Of a stretch of DNA of 64,000 bases, positions 37,381 through 45,980 are shown piece by piece. The DNA is from a virus. The notes below the pieces were generated by a model. That model saw only the letters and a list, made by a program, of their open reading frames with translations, was not told the DNA's origin and did no database searches. The position numbers and the translations under genes were made by a program. Numbering within the stretch: position 1 is the first letter of the stretch; each line of letters begins with the position of its first letter. The stretch is from positions 1-64,000 of the IMG/VR virus record IMGVR_UViG_3300032770_000018, one strand, 5' to 3'.

Positions 37381-38877
37381 ATGGCACAGATCGACCTCGT
37401 TACCCGCAGAACCACCCCGAAACCTCCTACAGCCGCGCCAGCGACGGCAGCCGAACCACCACCAGTCGTGATACCGACCCCCGAGGAGCTGAAGAAGCGA
37501 ACAAGCGAGATGTTCACCAGCTTGGGGTGGGGAACACCTCCAGAGGCTGCGCTGGGAGCCCAACCAGCAGCTCCCGCCGTGGAACCGCCGGCGCCCACTC
37601 CGCCACCGCCAGCGGCGGCCGAGCCCACCCCGGAACCGGAACCCCAACCTGAACCACAGCCCGAACCCACGACGGCTGACCTTATCGCCAGCACGGCCCG
37701 GGAGACCGCCATCGAGGTTTCCAAAGCAATCAGCCGCGTTCCCGCCACGCCTGCCGCCGCACCTGAGCCAGCGCTCGATCTGACGCCGGAGGATCAGGAG
37801 ACACTGACCGTCCTTGAGTGGATGGAAAAGAGCGAGCCCAGCAAATATCGAGGGCGCGCCGCGCAGTTCCGCGACTACCTGCGAAAGGTGTATGCCTACC
37901 AAGACGCCTGGCTGGCCAAGAACGAAGGCAAGGATTTCAACGCCAATGACGAGGAGCATTCGGCGTTCTACGCCGAGAATCCGTTCCCGGTGACCTTGCA
38001 GGAGATCCAGAACGCCCAGGTGGACATGCGGGCGGAAGCCAAGTGGGAGACCCGCGTGAAGCCATTGCAGGAACGGATCGACATGATGGATAACGAGCGA
38101 AAGGTCCAGGAGGCCATGCCCGTCATCGGCGCCAACCTCGCGAAGATGGTCTATCGGATGGTTGAGGTGGGTGCTCCCGAGCTGGCCACGCTGGTTCGTG
38201 GCGCCGACGGCAAGCCGAACTTCAGCCCCGAATCCATCGCGGCAGTCGAGGCCAAGGACCCAATCGCCAAAACCATCCTCGACGCCTTTGTGGACAACCA
38301 ACTCAAACCGATGATCATGGAGTTGGAAAAGACGGTCATTCCAGGCGCGCGCTTCCAACTCGACCCGGACCACAACGCGGTTCACGCGCAGATTCGGGAT
38401 TACCACCTCAAGGCCGAGCGGGAGATGGCAGCCGCGCCCGCCAGCGTGCGAATCCAGAACGGAAAGCAGTGGGTGCCGGTCCAGAGATTATCCCAAATGC
38501 GCCGGCAGGTGCAGGGTGGCCCCAGCAGTGACGCCGATAAGGCGGCGGCGATGGACGACATCAATGCGCGGTACTGGTGCCTGAGCGTTGACGATCTGGA
38601 AAGCTCGATTGCCTACGATTTGGCGCTCAAGGCGCAAGCGCTAATTGCGCAAACCGATACCCTGGCGAAGAAAAAATACGGCGGGTCAGCCGCCCCGCAA
38701 CCCCAACCCAGACCCGCAGCGCCAGCGCCAGCTCCAGCGCCGCAGGTAGCGGCACCGGGCGCAAAACCGCGTTCCCCCTCCACCTCGTCGCCGTCCGATA
38801 CTTCGTCCGGCGCAGGAAGTCCTGGCGGAGGTGAAAAAAGTTTCGGGGAACGCGTCACAGCCAATCTCTTCGCGTAG
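37381..38877 (+). CDS. Scaffold-like head protein
   Basis: 498 residues. A Pro/Ala/Glu-rich N-terminal third, a helical acidic centre (NAQVDMRAEAKWETRVKPLQERIDMMDNERKVQEAMP), and a Pro/Ser-rich tail. High acidity, coiled-coil content and position between portal and capsid genes are typical of scaffolding proteins. It could also be a head-assembly protease substrate. Confidence 0.6.
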   Translation: MAQIDLVTRRTTPKPPTAAPATAAEPPPVVIPTPEELKKRTSEMFTSLGWGTPPEAALGAQPAAPAVEPPAPTPPPPAAAEPTPEPEPQPEPQPEPTTADLIASTARETAIEVSKAISRVPATPAAAPEPALDLTPEDQETLTVLEWMEKSEPSKYRGRAAQFRDYLRKVYAYQDAWLAKNEGKDFNANDEEHSAFYAENPFPVTLQEIQNAQVDMRAEAKWETRVKPLQERIDMMDNERKVQEAMPVIGANLAKMVYRMVEVGAPELATLVRGADGKPNFSPESIAAVEAKDPIAKTILDAFVDNQLKPMIMELEKTVIPGARFQLDPDHNAVHAQIRDYHLKAEREMAAAPASVRIQNGKQWVPVQRLSQMRRQVQGGPSSDADKAAAMDDINARYWCLSVDDLESSIAYDLALKAQALIAQTDTLAKKKYGGSAAPQPQPRPAAPAPAPAPQVAAPGAKPRSPSTSSPSDTSSGAGSPGGGEKSFGERVTANLFA

Positions 38878-38881
38878 TAGC

Positions 38882-38935
38882 ATCGGTCTCAGTTGAAGCG
38901 GCCGGGTCAGACGGCCGCCAAAAACCGAGACCGAT
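38882..38935 (+). other. Two-stem RNA structure ending at the capsid ATG
   Basis: Outer arms ATCGGTCTC (38882-38890) and GAGACCGAT (38927-38935), inner arms GCGGCCG (38898-38904) and CGGCCGC (38912-38918) with a 7-base loop. The outer 3' arm ends one base before ATG 38936. It has no T-run, so it is not a terminator. Confidence 0.65.
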
Positions 38936-40891
38936 ATGAAAGTAAGAAATTCGCTTTTGGTGCTGGCGGTCCTCACGTTGGCCCTGCTGGCTATAGCCTT
39001 CACGGTGCCCTACCTCAAGGAGTTCGCGCTGGGCACAGCCCTCGCGCTGCCCTTCCTGGCGGTGACGAGCACCCAAAACCGTTTCCAAGACACGCCATGT
39101 ACGGTCGTGGTGTCGAACAACTACGACACCCACGGAACGATCACGCGCGCCAGCGTGGCCAACCTGACGCCCGCGCAGCTTGAGGCGCTGTTCCGACCGG
39201 GGGGCCTGTTTGCTGACATGGACTCGTGGTTCAAGACCTCCTTCGAGATGAAAGCCTGCGGCATCAAGGTCAACGGCATGTATGACTGGGTAATGTCCAG
39301 CCAGCGCTCGATGGGCAGCCTGCTCACCTACGAGAAGATGGACCGCGGCCCCAGCCTGCTGAAGCCCTTCGTCATGGGCCGACAGGACTCGGTGATCAAC
39401 AAGGAATTCTGGGCGATCACTGGCGGCGTCGCCGAATCGGGTTACACGCCAGACCAGCCCGGCACGGCCATCGGGACGGCCACCGCTGGTCCCATCACCG
39501 CAGCCGACCTCAGCGCCTCCGGCGCCGCCTCCTCCGACCGCATCATCCGCGTGGTCAACCGCTACGGGATGGACCTGGATGCCAAGTGGTTCCTCAACCG
39601 CGACCGCGTCTTCATCATGGGTTTGAAAAACGGCCAGGCTACCTCCGGCTCGTGGAAGGTCCTGGCCTCCGGCGTTTCGACCGACCTCTCCTACGTGGAT
39701 GTCTGCATCACGAGCGAAAACGCGGGATCGACCAGCGTCTACGACGCGACCCCAACGGCTGGCGTGTTGCTGGCCGGCGGCAATAACGTGAGCGACTACG
39801 AAAGCTGGTGCAATAACCGGCCGACGGTTGACCCCCGCAAGCGCGTGCCGTTCTGGTATCAGACCATGCGCCGAGCCCGGGCGGTTGACTCGGAATACAA
39901 GGTGGTGTTCGCGCGCCTGATGGAGAGCAACGAATATTTCCGCCAGTTCGGCGACCTGCCGTTGGCTGAACGCAATCGCCAGGACGAAGAGCTTTTCCAG
40001 CGCTCTTGGCTGAACAGCTTCTTCTTCGGCAAGAAGATCAGCACCAACCAGACGCTGGCTAACTGGCAGAGTCTGGAACAGATTCTCACGGTCACCAGCA
40101 CCGGGGTTGATCCGGGCCAGGGCGGCAAACTCGTCGCCTACCGAGCCAACATGGTAGGCATCTACGAGCAGCTCAAAGCGTGTAGCCGGGTCAAGGACCT
40201 GCAGAACAACCAGATCAACCTCTACGAGTTCCTCGGCGAGTGCTACCGCATCTACCGCGCGCGCAAGAGCCAGGGCCGGGTGGTTGATTCGCTGGACGTG
40301 TTCATGGACAGCGTGTCAGCCGCCGACTGGGAGACCGCGTTCATCAACTACTACAAGCAGGAGTACGGCGACATCGTCCGTATCAACATCGAGACCGGCA
40401 GCAACGAACTGGGCTTCCACTGGCGGTCTTTCACGGTTAAATACCCGATTGGCGTGCAGATTAACCTCGTGACCCACGAGTTCTTCGATGACATCGCCAA
40501 CGCGTTCACCACGGAGAATCTCGCCAGCCGCGGCAACTTCGCGCTGATCCTGGACATCGGAAAGCCCGGCCCAAAGGGCGGGACGATCTATCCGGGAATG
40601 ATCGCCTCCAACCGCAAGATGCGGACGCTGGGTGACCTCGAACAACTGGCGAGGATCGACCCGACCTTCGCCTGCACGATGGAGAGCGTGACTGAGGAAA
40701 TCAGCCTGACATCGGAGACCTGCACAGCCGTCTGCGAGTGCCCGGCAAACTCGGTCTGGATCGAGAACCGCGCGCCCGGTGTTCCGAGCACCAGCGCGAT
40801 GACGCAAAATCCAGACTACTTGAATTTGTATCAGTTACCATGGGCTTTTCTAATCGCCGCATCATTGGCGATTGGCGGTCTTTTGTGCTGA
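38936..40891 (+). CDS. Probable major capsid protein with hydrophobic ends
   Basis: 651 residues. Synteny (after portal and scaffold) and internal patterns (FGDLPLAERNRQDEELFQRSW, DMDSWFKTSFEMKACGIKVNG) support a capsid or head-shell protein. Unusually, both ends are hydrophobic: MKVRNSLLVLAVLTLALLAI at the start and a hydrophobic stretch before the last Cys (LPWAFLIAASLAIGGLLC). Either a membrane-associated assembly stage or a mis-set start is possible. An alternative call is a membrane-anchored head or tail protein. Confidence 0.55.
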   Translation: MKVRNSLLVLAVLTLALLAIAFTVPYLKEFALGTALALPFLAVTSTQNRFQDTPCTVVVSNNYDTHGTITRASVANLTPAQLEALFRPGGLFADMDSWFKTSFEMKACGIKVNGMYDWVMSSQRSMGSLLTYEKMDRGPSLLKPFVMGRQDSVINKEFWAITGGVAESGYTPDQPGTAIGTATAGPITAADLSASGAASSDRIIRVVNRYGMDLDAKWFLNRDRVFIMGLKNGQATSGSWKVLASGVSTDLSYVDVCITSENAGSTSVYDATPTAGVLLAGGNNVSDYESWCNNRPTVDPRKRVPFWYQTMRRARAVDSEYKVVFARLMESNEYFRQFGDLPLAERNRQDEELFQRSWLNSFFFGKKISTNQTLANWQSLEQILTVTSTGVDPGQGGKLVAYRANMVGIYEQLKACSRVKDLQNNQINLYEFLGECYRIYRARKSQGRVVDSLDVFMDSVSAADWETAFINYYKQEYGDIVRINIETGSNELGFHWRSFTVKYPIGVQINLVTHEFFDDIANAFTTENLASRGNFALILDIGKPGPKGGTIYPGMIASNRKMRTLGDLEQLARIDPTFACTMESVTEEISLTSETCTAVCECPANSVWIENRAPGVPSTSAMTQNPDYLNLYQLPWAFLIAASLAIGGLLC

Positions 40892-40927
40892 TCGTTTCGA
40901 TGTAGCGCTACAACGAGGGTTGAGTGC

Positions 40928-40962
40928 GGCGCCCCGGCGAAAGTCGGGGCGCCTGCTTTTTT
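40928..40962 (+). terminator. Rho-independent terminator after the capsid gene
   Basis: GGCGCCCCG pairs with CGGGGCGCC around an 8-base loop, followed by TGCTTTTTT. Clear and strong; it separates the head operon from the next gene. Confidence 0.8.
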
Positions 40963-40965
40963 GCT

Positions 40966-41032
40966 TTGCTTGGTTGGCGATTCGGTGCAATGCTCTGGCA
41001 CAGTGAAAATCGAAATCCAATGCCGCACATAG
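40966..41032 (+). promoter_or_regulatory. Promoter with CACAGTGAAAA block and GTG leader ORF
   Basis: TTGCTT (40966-40971), 16-bp spacer, CAATGC (40988-40993), five bases, CACAGTG. GTG 41003 opens a nine-codon frame (MKIEIQCRT) that overlaps ATG 41020. Confidence 0.55.
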
Positions 41033-41829
41033 TCAGCTTCTCTGGCGGGGTTTGTTCCTTTTGGGCCGCTAAACGCACGGTATCGCGCTACGGAAAAGAG
41101 AACGTAATTCTGCTGTTTGCCGACACCTTAATCGAGGACGAGGACCTCTACAGATTCAACAAACAGGCGCAGGATCACCTCGGAGTGCCAATTACAAGGA
41201 TCGCCGATGGGAGAACACCTTGGCAGGTATTTAGGGATGAACACCTGATAGGGAACACGCACGCAGACATCTGCTCAAGGATTCTAAAACGGGAGCTTAT
41301 TTGGTCATGGATAAGGGGGCATTTCTTCGCCTTTGGACCCGATCCGGCGGTCGTCCATCTCGGCATGGATTTCTCGGAGTTTTCCAGACTTGCAGAGGTG
41401 CAAGCCAACAACCGCGATTATCTTATCACCGCGCCGATGTGCGAGGGCGAGCTTTGGGACAAATGCCGGATGCTGGAGGAACTAAAATCCATTGGGATAG
41501 CGCCACCACGACTCTACTCGTTTGGGTTTCCGCACAATAACTGCGGCGGGTTTTGCGTTAAGGCTGGAATCTCCCACTTTGTTCACCTGCACGACGTTCT
41601 CCCAAAGGTCTTTGCCACCCACGAGCAGGAAGAACTTTTTACCCAGCAATGGCTGAGAGAGCGGGGTGTAAGCAATTGGCAATACACGATCCTCCTGGAC
41701 AGGCGCGGGGGTAAAACCAAGCCGCTTTTGCTCCGCGACCTCAGGCTTCGCATCGAAGCGGGCGAGAAATTCCCGAGGGACGAGTGGGGTGGTTGTGGCT
41801 GCGCTGTGTCGTATCAAGCTGCAGCGTAG
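41020..41829 (+). CDS. PP-loop adenine-nucleotide alpha-hydrolase-like protein
   Basis: 269 residues from ATG 41020. VSFSGGVCSFWAAKRT is a PP-loop (SGGxxS) ATP-pyrophosphatase signature; ILLFADTLIEDEDLYRFN follows, as in PAPS reductase/QueC/TtcA relatives. The Cys-rich end (NNCGGFCVKAG; WGGCGC) may bind metal. Second PP-loop gene of the window. Possible role in nucleoside thiolation or deazaguanine-type modification; unproven. Confidence 0.7.
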   Translation: MPHIVSFSGGVCSFWAAKRTVSRYGKENVILLFADTLIEDEDLYRFNKQAQDHLGVPITRIADGRTPWQVFRDEHLIGNTHADICSRILKRELIWSWIRGHFFAFGPDPAVVHLGMDFSEFSRLAEVQANNRDYLITAPMCEGELWDKCRMLEELKSIGIAPPRLYSFGFPHNNCGGFCVKAGISHFVHLHDVLPKVFATHEQEELFTQQWLRERGVSNWQYTILLDRRGGKTKPLLLRDLRLRIEAGEKFPRDEWGGCGCAVSYQAAA

Positions 41830-41841
41830 CTATTTTTCGCT

Positions 41842-41868
41842 TTGCAACTCCGCAAACGGCGGTATAAG
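41842..41868 (+). promoter_or_regulatory. Leaderless-type promoter
   Basis: TTGCAA (41842-41847), 15-bp spacer, TATAAG (41863-41868), seven bases, ATG 41876. An alternative -35 with 17-bp spacing is CTTTGC. Confidence 0.45.
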
Positions 41869-41875
41869 TGCGTCC

Positions 41876-42376
41876 ATGGCAGTCAAGTTCTACAAAAAGC
41901 TTTCGCCAGAGACAGAGGTGGTGGTCCTCGGGAAATTCAAGCTCAAGTTCGACACGCTCGACCACGTCGTCGGCTATTACGCGACGGACAAACCTGAGGT
42001 TTGGGCGGAGTTCGAGAAGTTCATGCGCGAGCAGCGCTACTGCATCAGCGAGATCAGCGAATCGGAATTTCACGAAAACTTCGTAAAAAAAAAGGCGACA
42101 AGCAGTCCATTAAGGCCCGATTGGAGGGAGGAGATTTCCAAAGGTACGCGTTCGGGCGAGGAGCCCATGGAGCGTATAAAAGGGCCTCTGGCAAATGCCG
42201 TACGTGTTGAGGGCTGCGACGGCCACAAAGCCCCTCCCTGCGCCTCAGCCATGGGCGACGCCCGGGTGGTAGCCGCTGCGGAGGTCCCGCCTACACCCAA
42301 GGAATTCAAGCCACCGGTCGGCCGGCGCACGCGAGCGACCAGAACCAAACCCACGCCGGCTGAGCCCAAAGCGTGA
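41876..42376 (+). CDS. Head/tail-region protein with A9 slippery tract
   Basis: 166 residues from ATG 41876 (MAVKFYKKLSPETEVVVLGK), with a Pro/Arg-rich tail. Its stop overlaps the next gene's GTG, so this frame is translated to the end. At 42085-42093 a run of nine A could shift ribosomes into the -1 frame, giving a shorter alternative tail (GDKQSIKARLEGGDFQRYAF...RTC, stop 42208-42210). Unrecognised family. Confidence 0.55.
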   Translation: MAVKFYKKLSPETEVVVLGKFKLKFDTLDHVVGYYATDKPEVWAEFEKFMREQRYCISEISESEFHENFVKKKATSSPLRPDWREEISKGTRSGEEPMERIKGPLANAVRVEGCDGHKAPPCASAMGDARVVAAAEVPPTPKEFKPPVGRRTRATRTKPTPAEPKA

Positions 42377-43956
42377 AAACCGTATCCCAGTTAAAGACGG
42401 AGATCCGAAACCAGGTTTGGCCATCTGGTCCGCCGGAGAACCTCACTAGCGCACATGATCTGCTCTTCCAGGAAGCCTTCGCCGAGATCGCCAAGTGGGT
42501 GGAATGCGAGCAGGTGGGCAACGTGGATGTTACGGACTTCTGCAAGACGTTTTTCAAATGCGGGGTGACGGTCCTCCCATGCCCGAAGGGTATCATCCGC
42601 CGGCTCTACGTCATCGCCAATGACGATTTCTGCGACCCGGTATTCTACGAGGAGGTGACGTACGAAAAGCTCGTGGCCTGGTCGAACTTCCTGGCCTACA
42701 TCATCAAGCAGGCCAATGTCCCGCTAACAGGCGGCCCGCTGCCGCTGGGATTCAGGGCGGCCGACGCTTCGACCGATAGCCTCTGCGGGCGCGCCCGGCA
42801 AGGCTACTGGGCCAAATACCGCGGCAACATCTACATTGCTCCGTGGATTCAGAGCATGGAGAGCGTGGTCGTCGAGTGGGATGGCATCAAGACCGTCTGG
42901 GGAGACTCCGACGTGGTGACTGACACCCAGGACTATAAAAAGGCCATCAAACTCTATTTCCAGTACGGTCACGAGCGCGACTATGGCGACCAGAGCATGG
43001 CGGCTGCTCTCAAAGTCGGAAACCCTCCCGGAACCGGAGGATTTGACCAGGCACTGGCGGACCTCGGGTGGCAGTGCCGTGAGAACACGCGCGTCCGTGA
43101 GAGCCAGCCGCAGCCAAACAAGCAGCGGTTCGGCTGGATCACGCTCGACCTGATCGAGAAAGGACTGCCGCCAGGGCCTGTGCCACCATCGGTCATCGCG
43201 CATCTGGGCAACTTCTTCCCGTCTGGTTCGGCCTCCGACGAGGTGGGCGCTTTGGTTCGGACGATGTCTCCGGCGGCGCTGGTCGCCTGCGGGTTGGTGG
43301 CTGGCGCCTCGGGAGACAGCTACGACGATCCGACCGGAAAATGGTTCCACGACTTTATTCAGCCATACCTTGGGGCCCAAGGCGCCGGCTCGGACGCTGG
43401 GAACGCCTTCTGGCCGGCAGTGGGCCCGGGCGACTGGGCAAAGGACGCCTGCGCGACCTTCTTGGCCTGGTTCCCGATAGGCAATCGCCTCTACTACTCG
43501 AAATGCCTGCAAAACATCGAATTCTTCTTCCTGGACACCAACGTGCGTGAGCCTGACGGAAACTGGTTAAACTCCACGCAAGCGCAATGGCTCCAGGTGT
43601 GGATCGCGATGAGCACCTCGCCCTGGAAAGTGGTGGTAATGGCCGACTGCCCGTATGGCTCGGTCCGCAGCAACGGATTGCTCCAGTGGCCGTTCAGGTC
43701 GTGGGGGATTGATATGGTGCTTTGCTCGGGCGCCGTGAACTACGAGCGGCTTTCGGTGTCGGGGATGCCGGTGATTAACAATGGACTGGCTGGAGGAAGT
43801 GCTATTGAGCCGGTGGTAACTCCGGACCCCAACTCGGTGTTCGTTTACAGCGCCGGAGGTGGTGTTGGCCGAATGACCCTCGATGCCAATAACCTGCTCT
43901 ACGAGTTTGTTCAGCTCGACGGCTCAACCATTGACTCGGTGAAGCTCACCAAATGA
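42373..43956 (+). CDS. Virion protein: adaptor-like domain plus degenerate metallophosphatase
   Basis: 527 residues from GTG 42373. The N-terminal ~230 residues are a helical/beta region that looks like a head-tail adaptor (TEIRNQVWPSGPPENLTSAHDLLFQEAFAE). The C-terminal ~260 residues follow the plan of calcineurin-like metallophosphatases (purple acid phosphatase type): AVGPGDW stands where GNHD-type and VLCSGAVNYERL where SGHxHxYER is expected. The metal ligands are largely lost, so it is probably a structural or sugar-binding pseudo-enzyme. Confidence 0.5.
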   Translation: MKTVSQLKTEIRNQVWPSGPPENLTSAHDLLFQEAFAEIAKWVECEQVGNVDVTDFCKTFFKCGVTVLPCPKGIIRRLYVIANDDFCDPVFYEEVTYEKLVAWSNFLAYIIKQANVPLTGGPLPLGFRAADASTDSLCGRARQGYWAKYRGNIYIAPWIQSMESVVVEWDGIKTVWGDSDVVTDTQDYKKAIKLYFQYGHERDYGDQSMAAALKVGNPPGTGGFDQALADLGWQCRENTRVRESQPQPNKQRFGWITLDLIEKGLPPGPVPPSVIAHLGNFFPSGSASDEVGALVRTMSPAALVACGLVAGASGDSYDDPTGKWFHDFIQPYLGAQGAGSDAGNAFWPAVGPGDWAKDACATFLAWFPIGNRLYYSKCLQNIEFFFLDTNVREPDGNWLNSTQAQWLQVWIAMSTSPWKVVVMADCPYGSVRSNGLLQWPFRSWGIDMVLCSGAVNYERLSVSGMPVINNGLAGGSAIEPVVTPDPNSVFVYSAGGGVGRMTLDANNLLYEFVQLDGSTIDSVKLTK

Positions 43957-45980
43957 TAAACTTCCCCGTCATCAACGAAGACCGGTGTCAGCAACCGGCC
44001 GCGACATGCGTGGACCCGCGGTGCTCTGACCCGACGTTTGCGGCAGCCAACCCATTGCTCTGCTCCACGACCGGAAACCTCGTGGTTAAGCCTGAGGTAG
44101 CTGAACTCTGCGCTCCGACCGAACTTCAATTCGGCCTCTACGCCAGGACGCCAACCGGGGATGTAGAGATTGCCGACGGCATCACCTGGAGCAGCTCGAA
44201 CTCGGCCGTAATGACCATTGGAGCGGTGGACGGCAAGGGCAGCGCGCTCACCGCCGGGCTAGTGACCATCACCGCGACCTGGCAGGGGGTCAGCGCCTTC
44301 GCGCAGGTCAATGTTCTGGGCGTGGACGGCAGTTGCTGCGACGGCGTCCAGGTCGAGTTCGCAACGGTGGTGGACAATTCGCTTTCGATGAGCCAACCCT
44401 TCGGCGGCTCGTACCCCACCAAGCTCTCGGTGGCCAAGGCCCTCCTCCAGGGGATGATCTCGCAACTGCAGGCCAAGGACATCATGGCAGTCGGCGAGTT
44501 CAACGACGGCTACAAGACTGACCAGGGCTTTACCTCAAACCAATCTCTCCTGGACGCGGCCGTTAACGCCATCCCCACAAGCAGTGGACAGACCAACGTG
44601 CCGCTCGCCATTCAGAACGCCCAGGCGCTCCTGGCTGCTGCGCCTGCACCAACCGGCCAGACCACAAGTTCGCTAAAAATCATCCTGCTCGTGAGCGATG
44701 GCGATAGCCGGCCGCTGCTGAGCACCTCTGACATGGCGGCGCTTCTCAATTCAGCCAAGGCATTCAAGGCCTCTGGCGGGGTGATCATGTGCTGCGGCAT
44801 TCGCGCCAAAGGCGATGGCTTCAACCTCCTGGACCAGATTTCGAGCGGCGGTTTCTTTATCAATGTCTTCGGCTCCGACTCGGAGGTGTCGGACGCGATC
44901 ACGCGCCTGACATGCAGCATGGGCTACGTCTGCGCTGGGTCTCGGCCGCCGGACGGCTACAGCTGCGCTGGCTACGGCTACAACTGCTGTGACGCGCCGA
45001 TTGGCCCTCAAGAGCCGGACCCGACGAACCCCTGGGACCTTGAGGACGGCAGTCCTCCACAACCTCCACCGCAGCTTCCACCAGTCCAGTTCTCACCCGC
45101 AGATGGAACATTCCAAACCAACGCAGCGCACGTCTCACTCTCCGTACCGGGGCACCCGAACGCGGCAATCATGTTTTCGATCAATGGAACAAGCACGCCC
45201 CCAGACCCGTCCTTTTCTCCTCCGGTTGGGCAGGCCTACGAAGGGCAAAACGCGCCGGTAACCCTCTGGCTTAACGGTTCGGATTCGGTCTGCATCAAGG
45301 CGATGGCGAGAGAATCTGGATACGCCGACAGTGCGGTCTCACAGGCGTGCTACCCACCAACCAGGACAATAGCAGCCCAACTCAGCGGGCTGCGCTGGGA
45401 GATGCCGCTTATTTCCGATCTCACACCATGGCTCTACACCACGGAGTCGGTAGTCCCAGACAAAAACACCGTGCTGGTCGGAGACCCGAACCGGGTGTAC
45501 AACGTGACGCTCAGGTTTCGAGGCTTTGTTGAGCCGTTTCCAGACTATACCGGAACCCCAGACCCCAGCGCCACGGGCTCGCAGCTTCTGATCGCCCTGG
45601 GGGACGTTAACCCAACCACGAGGTCAGGAGGCGGTGCGTTTGTCACGGGCGGGACCGCGCCAACCAACACGGCTGGGAATGTATACGAGTTGATTATTTC
45701 AGACCCTCCGCAGCATTTCTTCCTCAACGGGGCTGTCGCTGGACTGCTTCAAGACGTCGGGATGCTAATTGATTACACCGAGACTATCCAGATGCGAACA
45801 GGGGCAACCGTAACGATGAAGGCCAGTTCAGGCGACGGCCAGGCAATCGGAAATGGCAGCTTTGGGGACCCCGGCGGGTCGGGATACCACGTCTGCTATC
45901 TCGCCGCCGTTGGGGTGCCCCCTTACCCTGCGGCTTTCATAACCCAGTACATCCAGATGGACGTGGTCTCAGTGACGTGA
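43953..45980 (+). CDS. VWA-domain virion protein with Ig-like and chitobiase-like modules
   Basis: 675 residues. The N-terminus has a Cys-rich segment and an Ig/BIG2-like domain (VEIADGITWSSSNSAVMTI). Residues ~135-300 are a von Willebrand A domain with an intact MIDAS: D-x-S-x-S at Asp141, Thr in TNVPLAI and Asp in SDGDSRP. Then comes a Cys-rich loop, a Pro-rich linker, a chitobiase/Ig-like module (FSPADGTFQTNAAHVSLSVPG) and a beta-rich C-terminus. Metal-dependent adhesion to a host surface is a fair guess. Confidence 0.7.
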   Translation: MINFPVINEDRCQQPAATCVDPRCSDPTFAAANPLLCSTTGNLVVKPEVAELCAPTELQFGLYARTPTGDVEIADGITWSSSNSAVMTIGAVDGKGSALTAGLVTITATWQGVSAFAQVNVLGVDGSCCDGVQVEFATVVDNSLSMSQPFGGSYPTKLSVAKALLQGMISQLQAKDIMAVGEFNDGYKTDQGFTSNQSLLDAAVNAIPTSSGQTNVPLAIQNAQALLAAAPAPTGQTTSSLKIILLVSDGDSRPLLSTSDMAALLNSAKAFKASGGVIMCCGIRAKGDGFNLLDQISSGGFFINVFGSDSEVSDAITRLTCSMGYVCAGSRPPDGYSCAGYGYNCCDAPIGPQEPDPTNPWDLEDGSPPQPPPQLPPVQFSPADGTFQTNAAHVSLSVPGHPNAAIMFSINGTSTPPDPSFSPPVGQAYEGQNAPVTLWLNGSDSVCIKAMARESGYADSAVSQACYPPTRTIAAQLSGLRWEMPLISDLTPWLYTTESVVPDKNTVLVGDPNRVYNVTLRFRGFVEPFPDYTGTPDPSATGSQLLIALGDVNPTTRSGGGAFVTGGTAPTNTAGNVYELIISDPPQHFFLNGAVAGLLQDVGMLIDYTETIQMRTGATVTMKASSGDGQAIGNGSFGDPGGSGYHVCYLAAVGVPPYPAAFITQYIQMDVVSVT

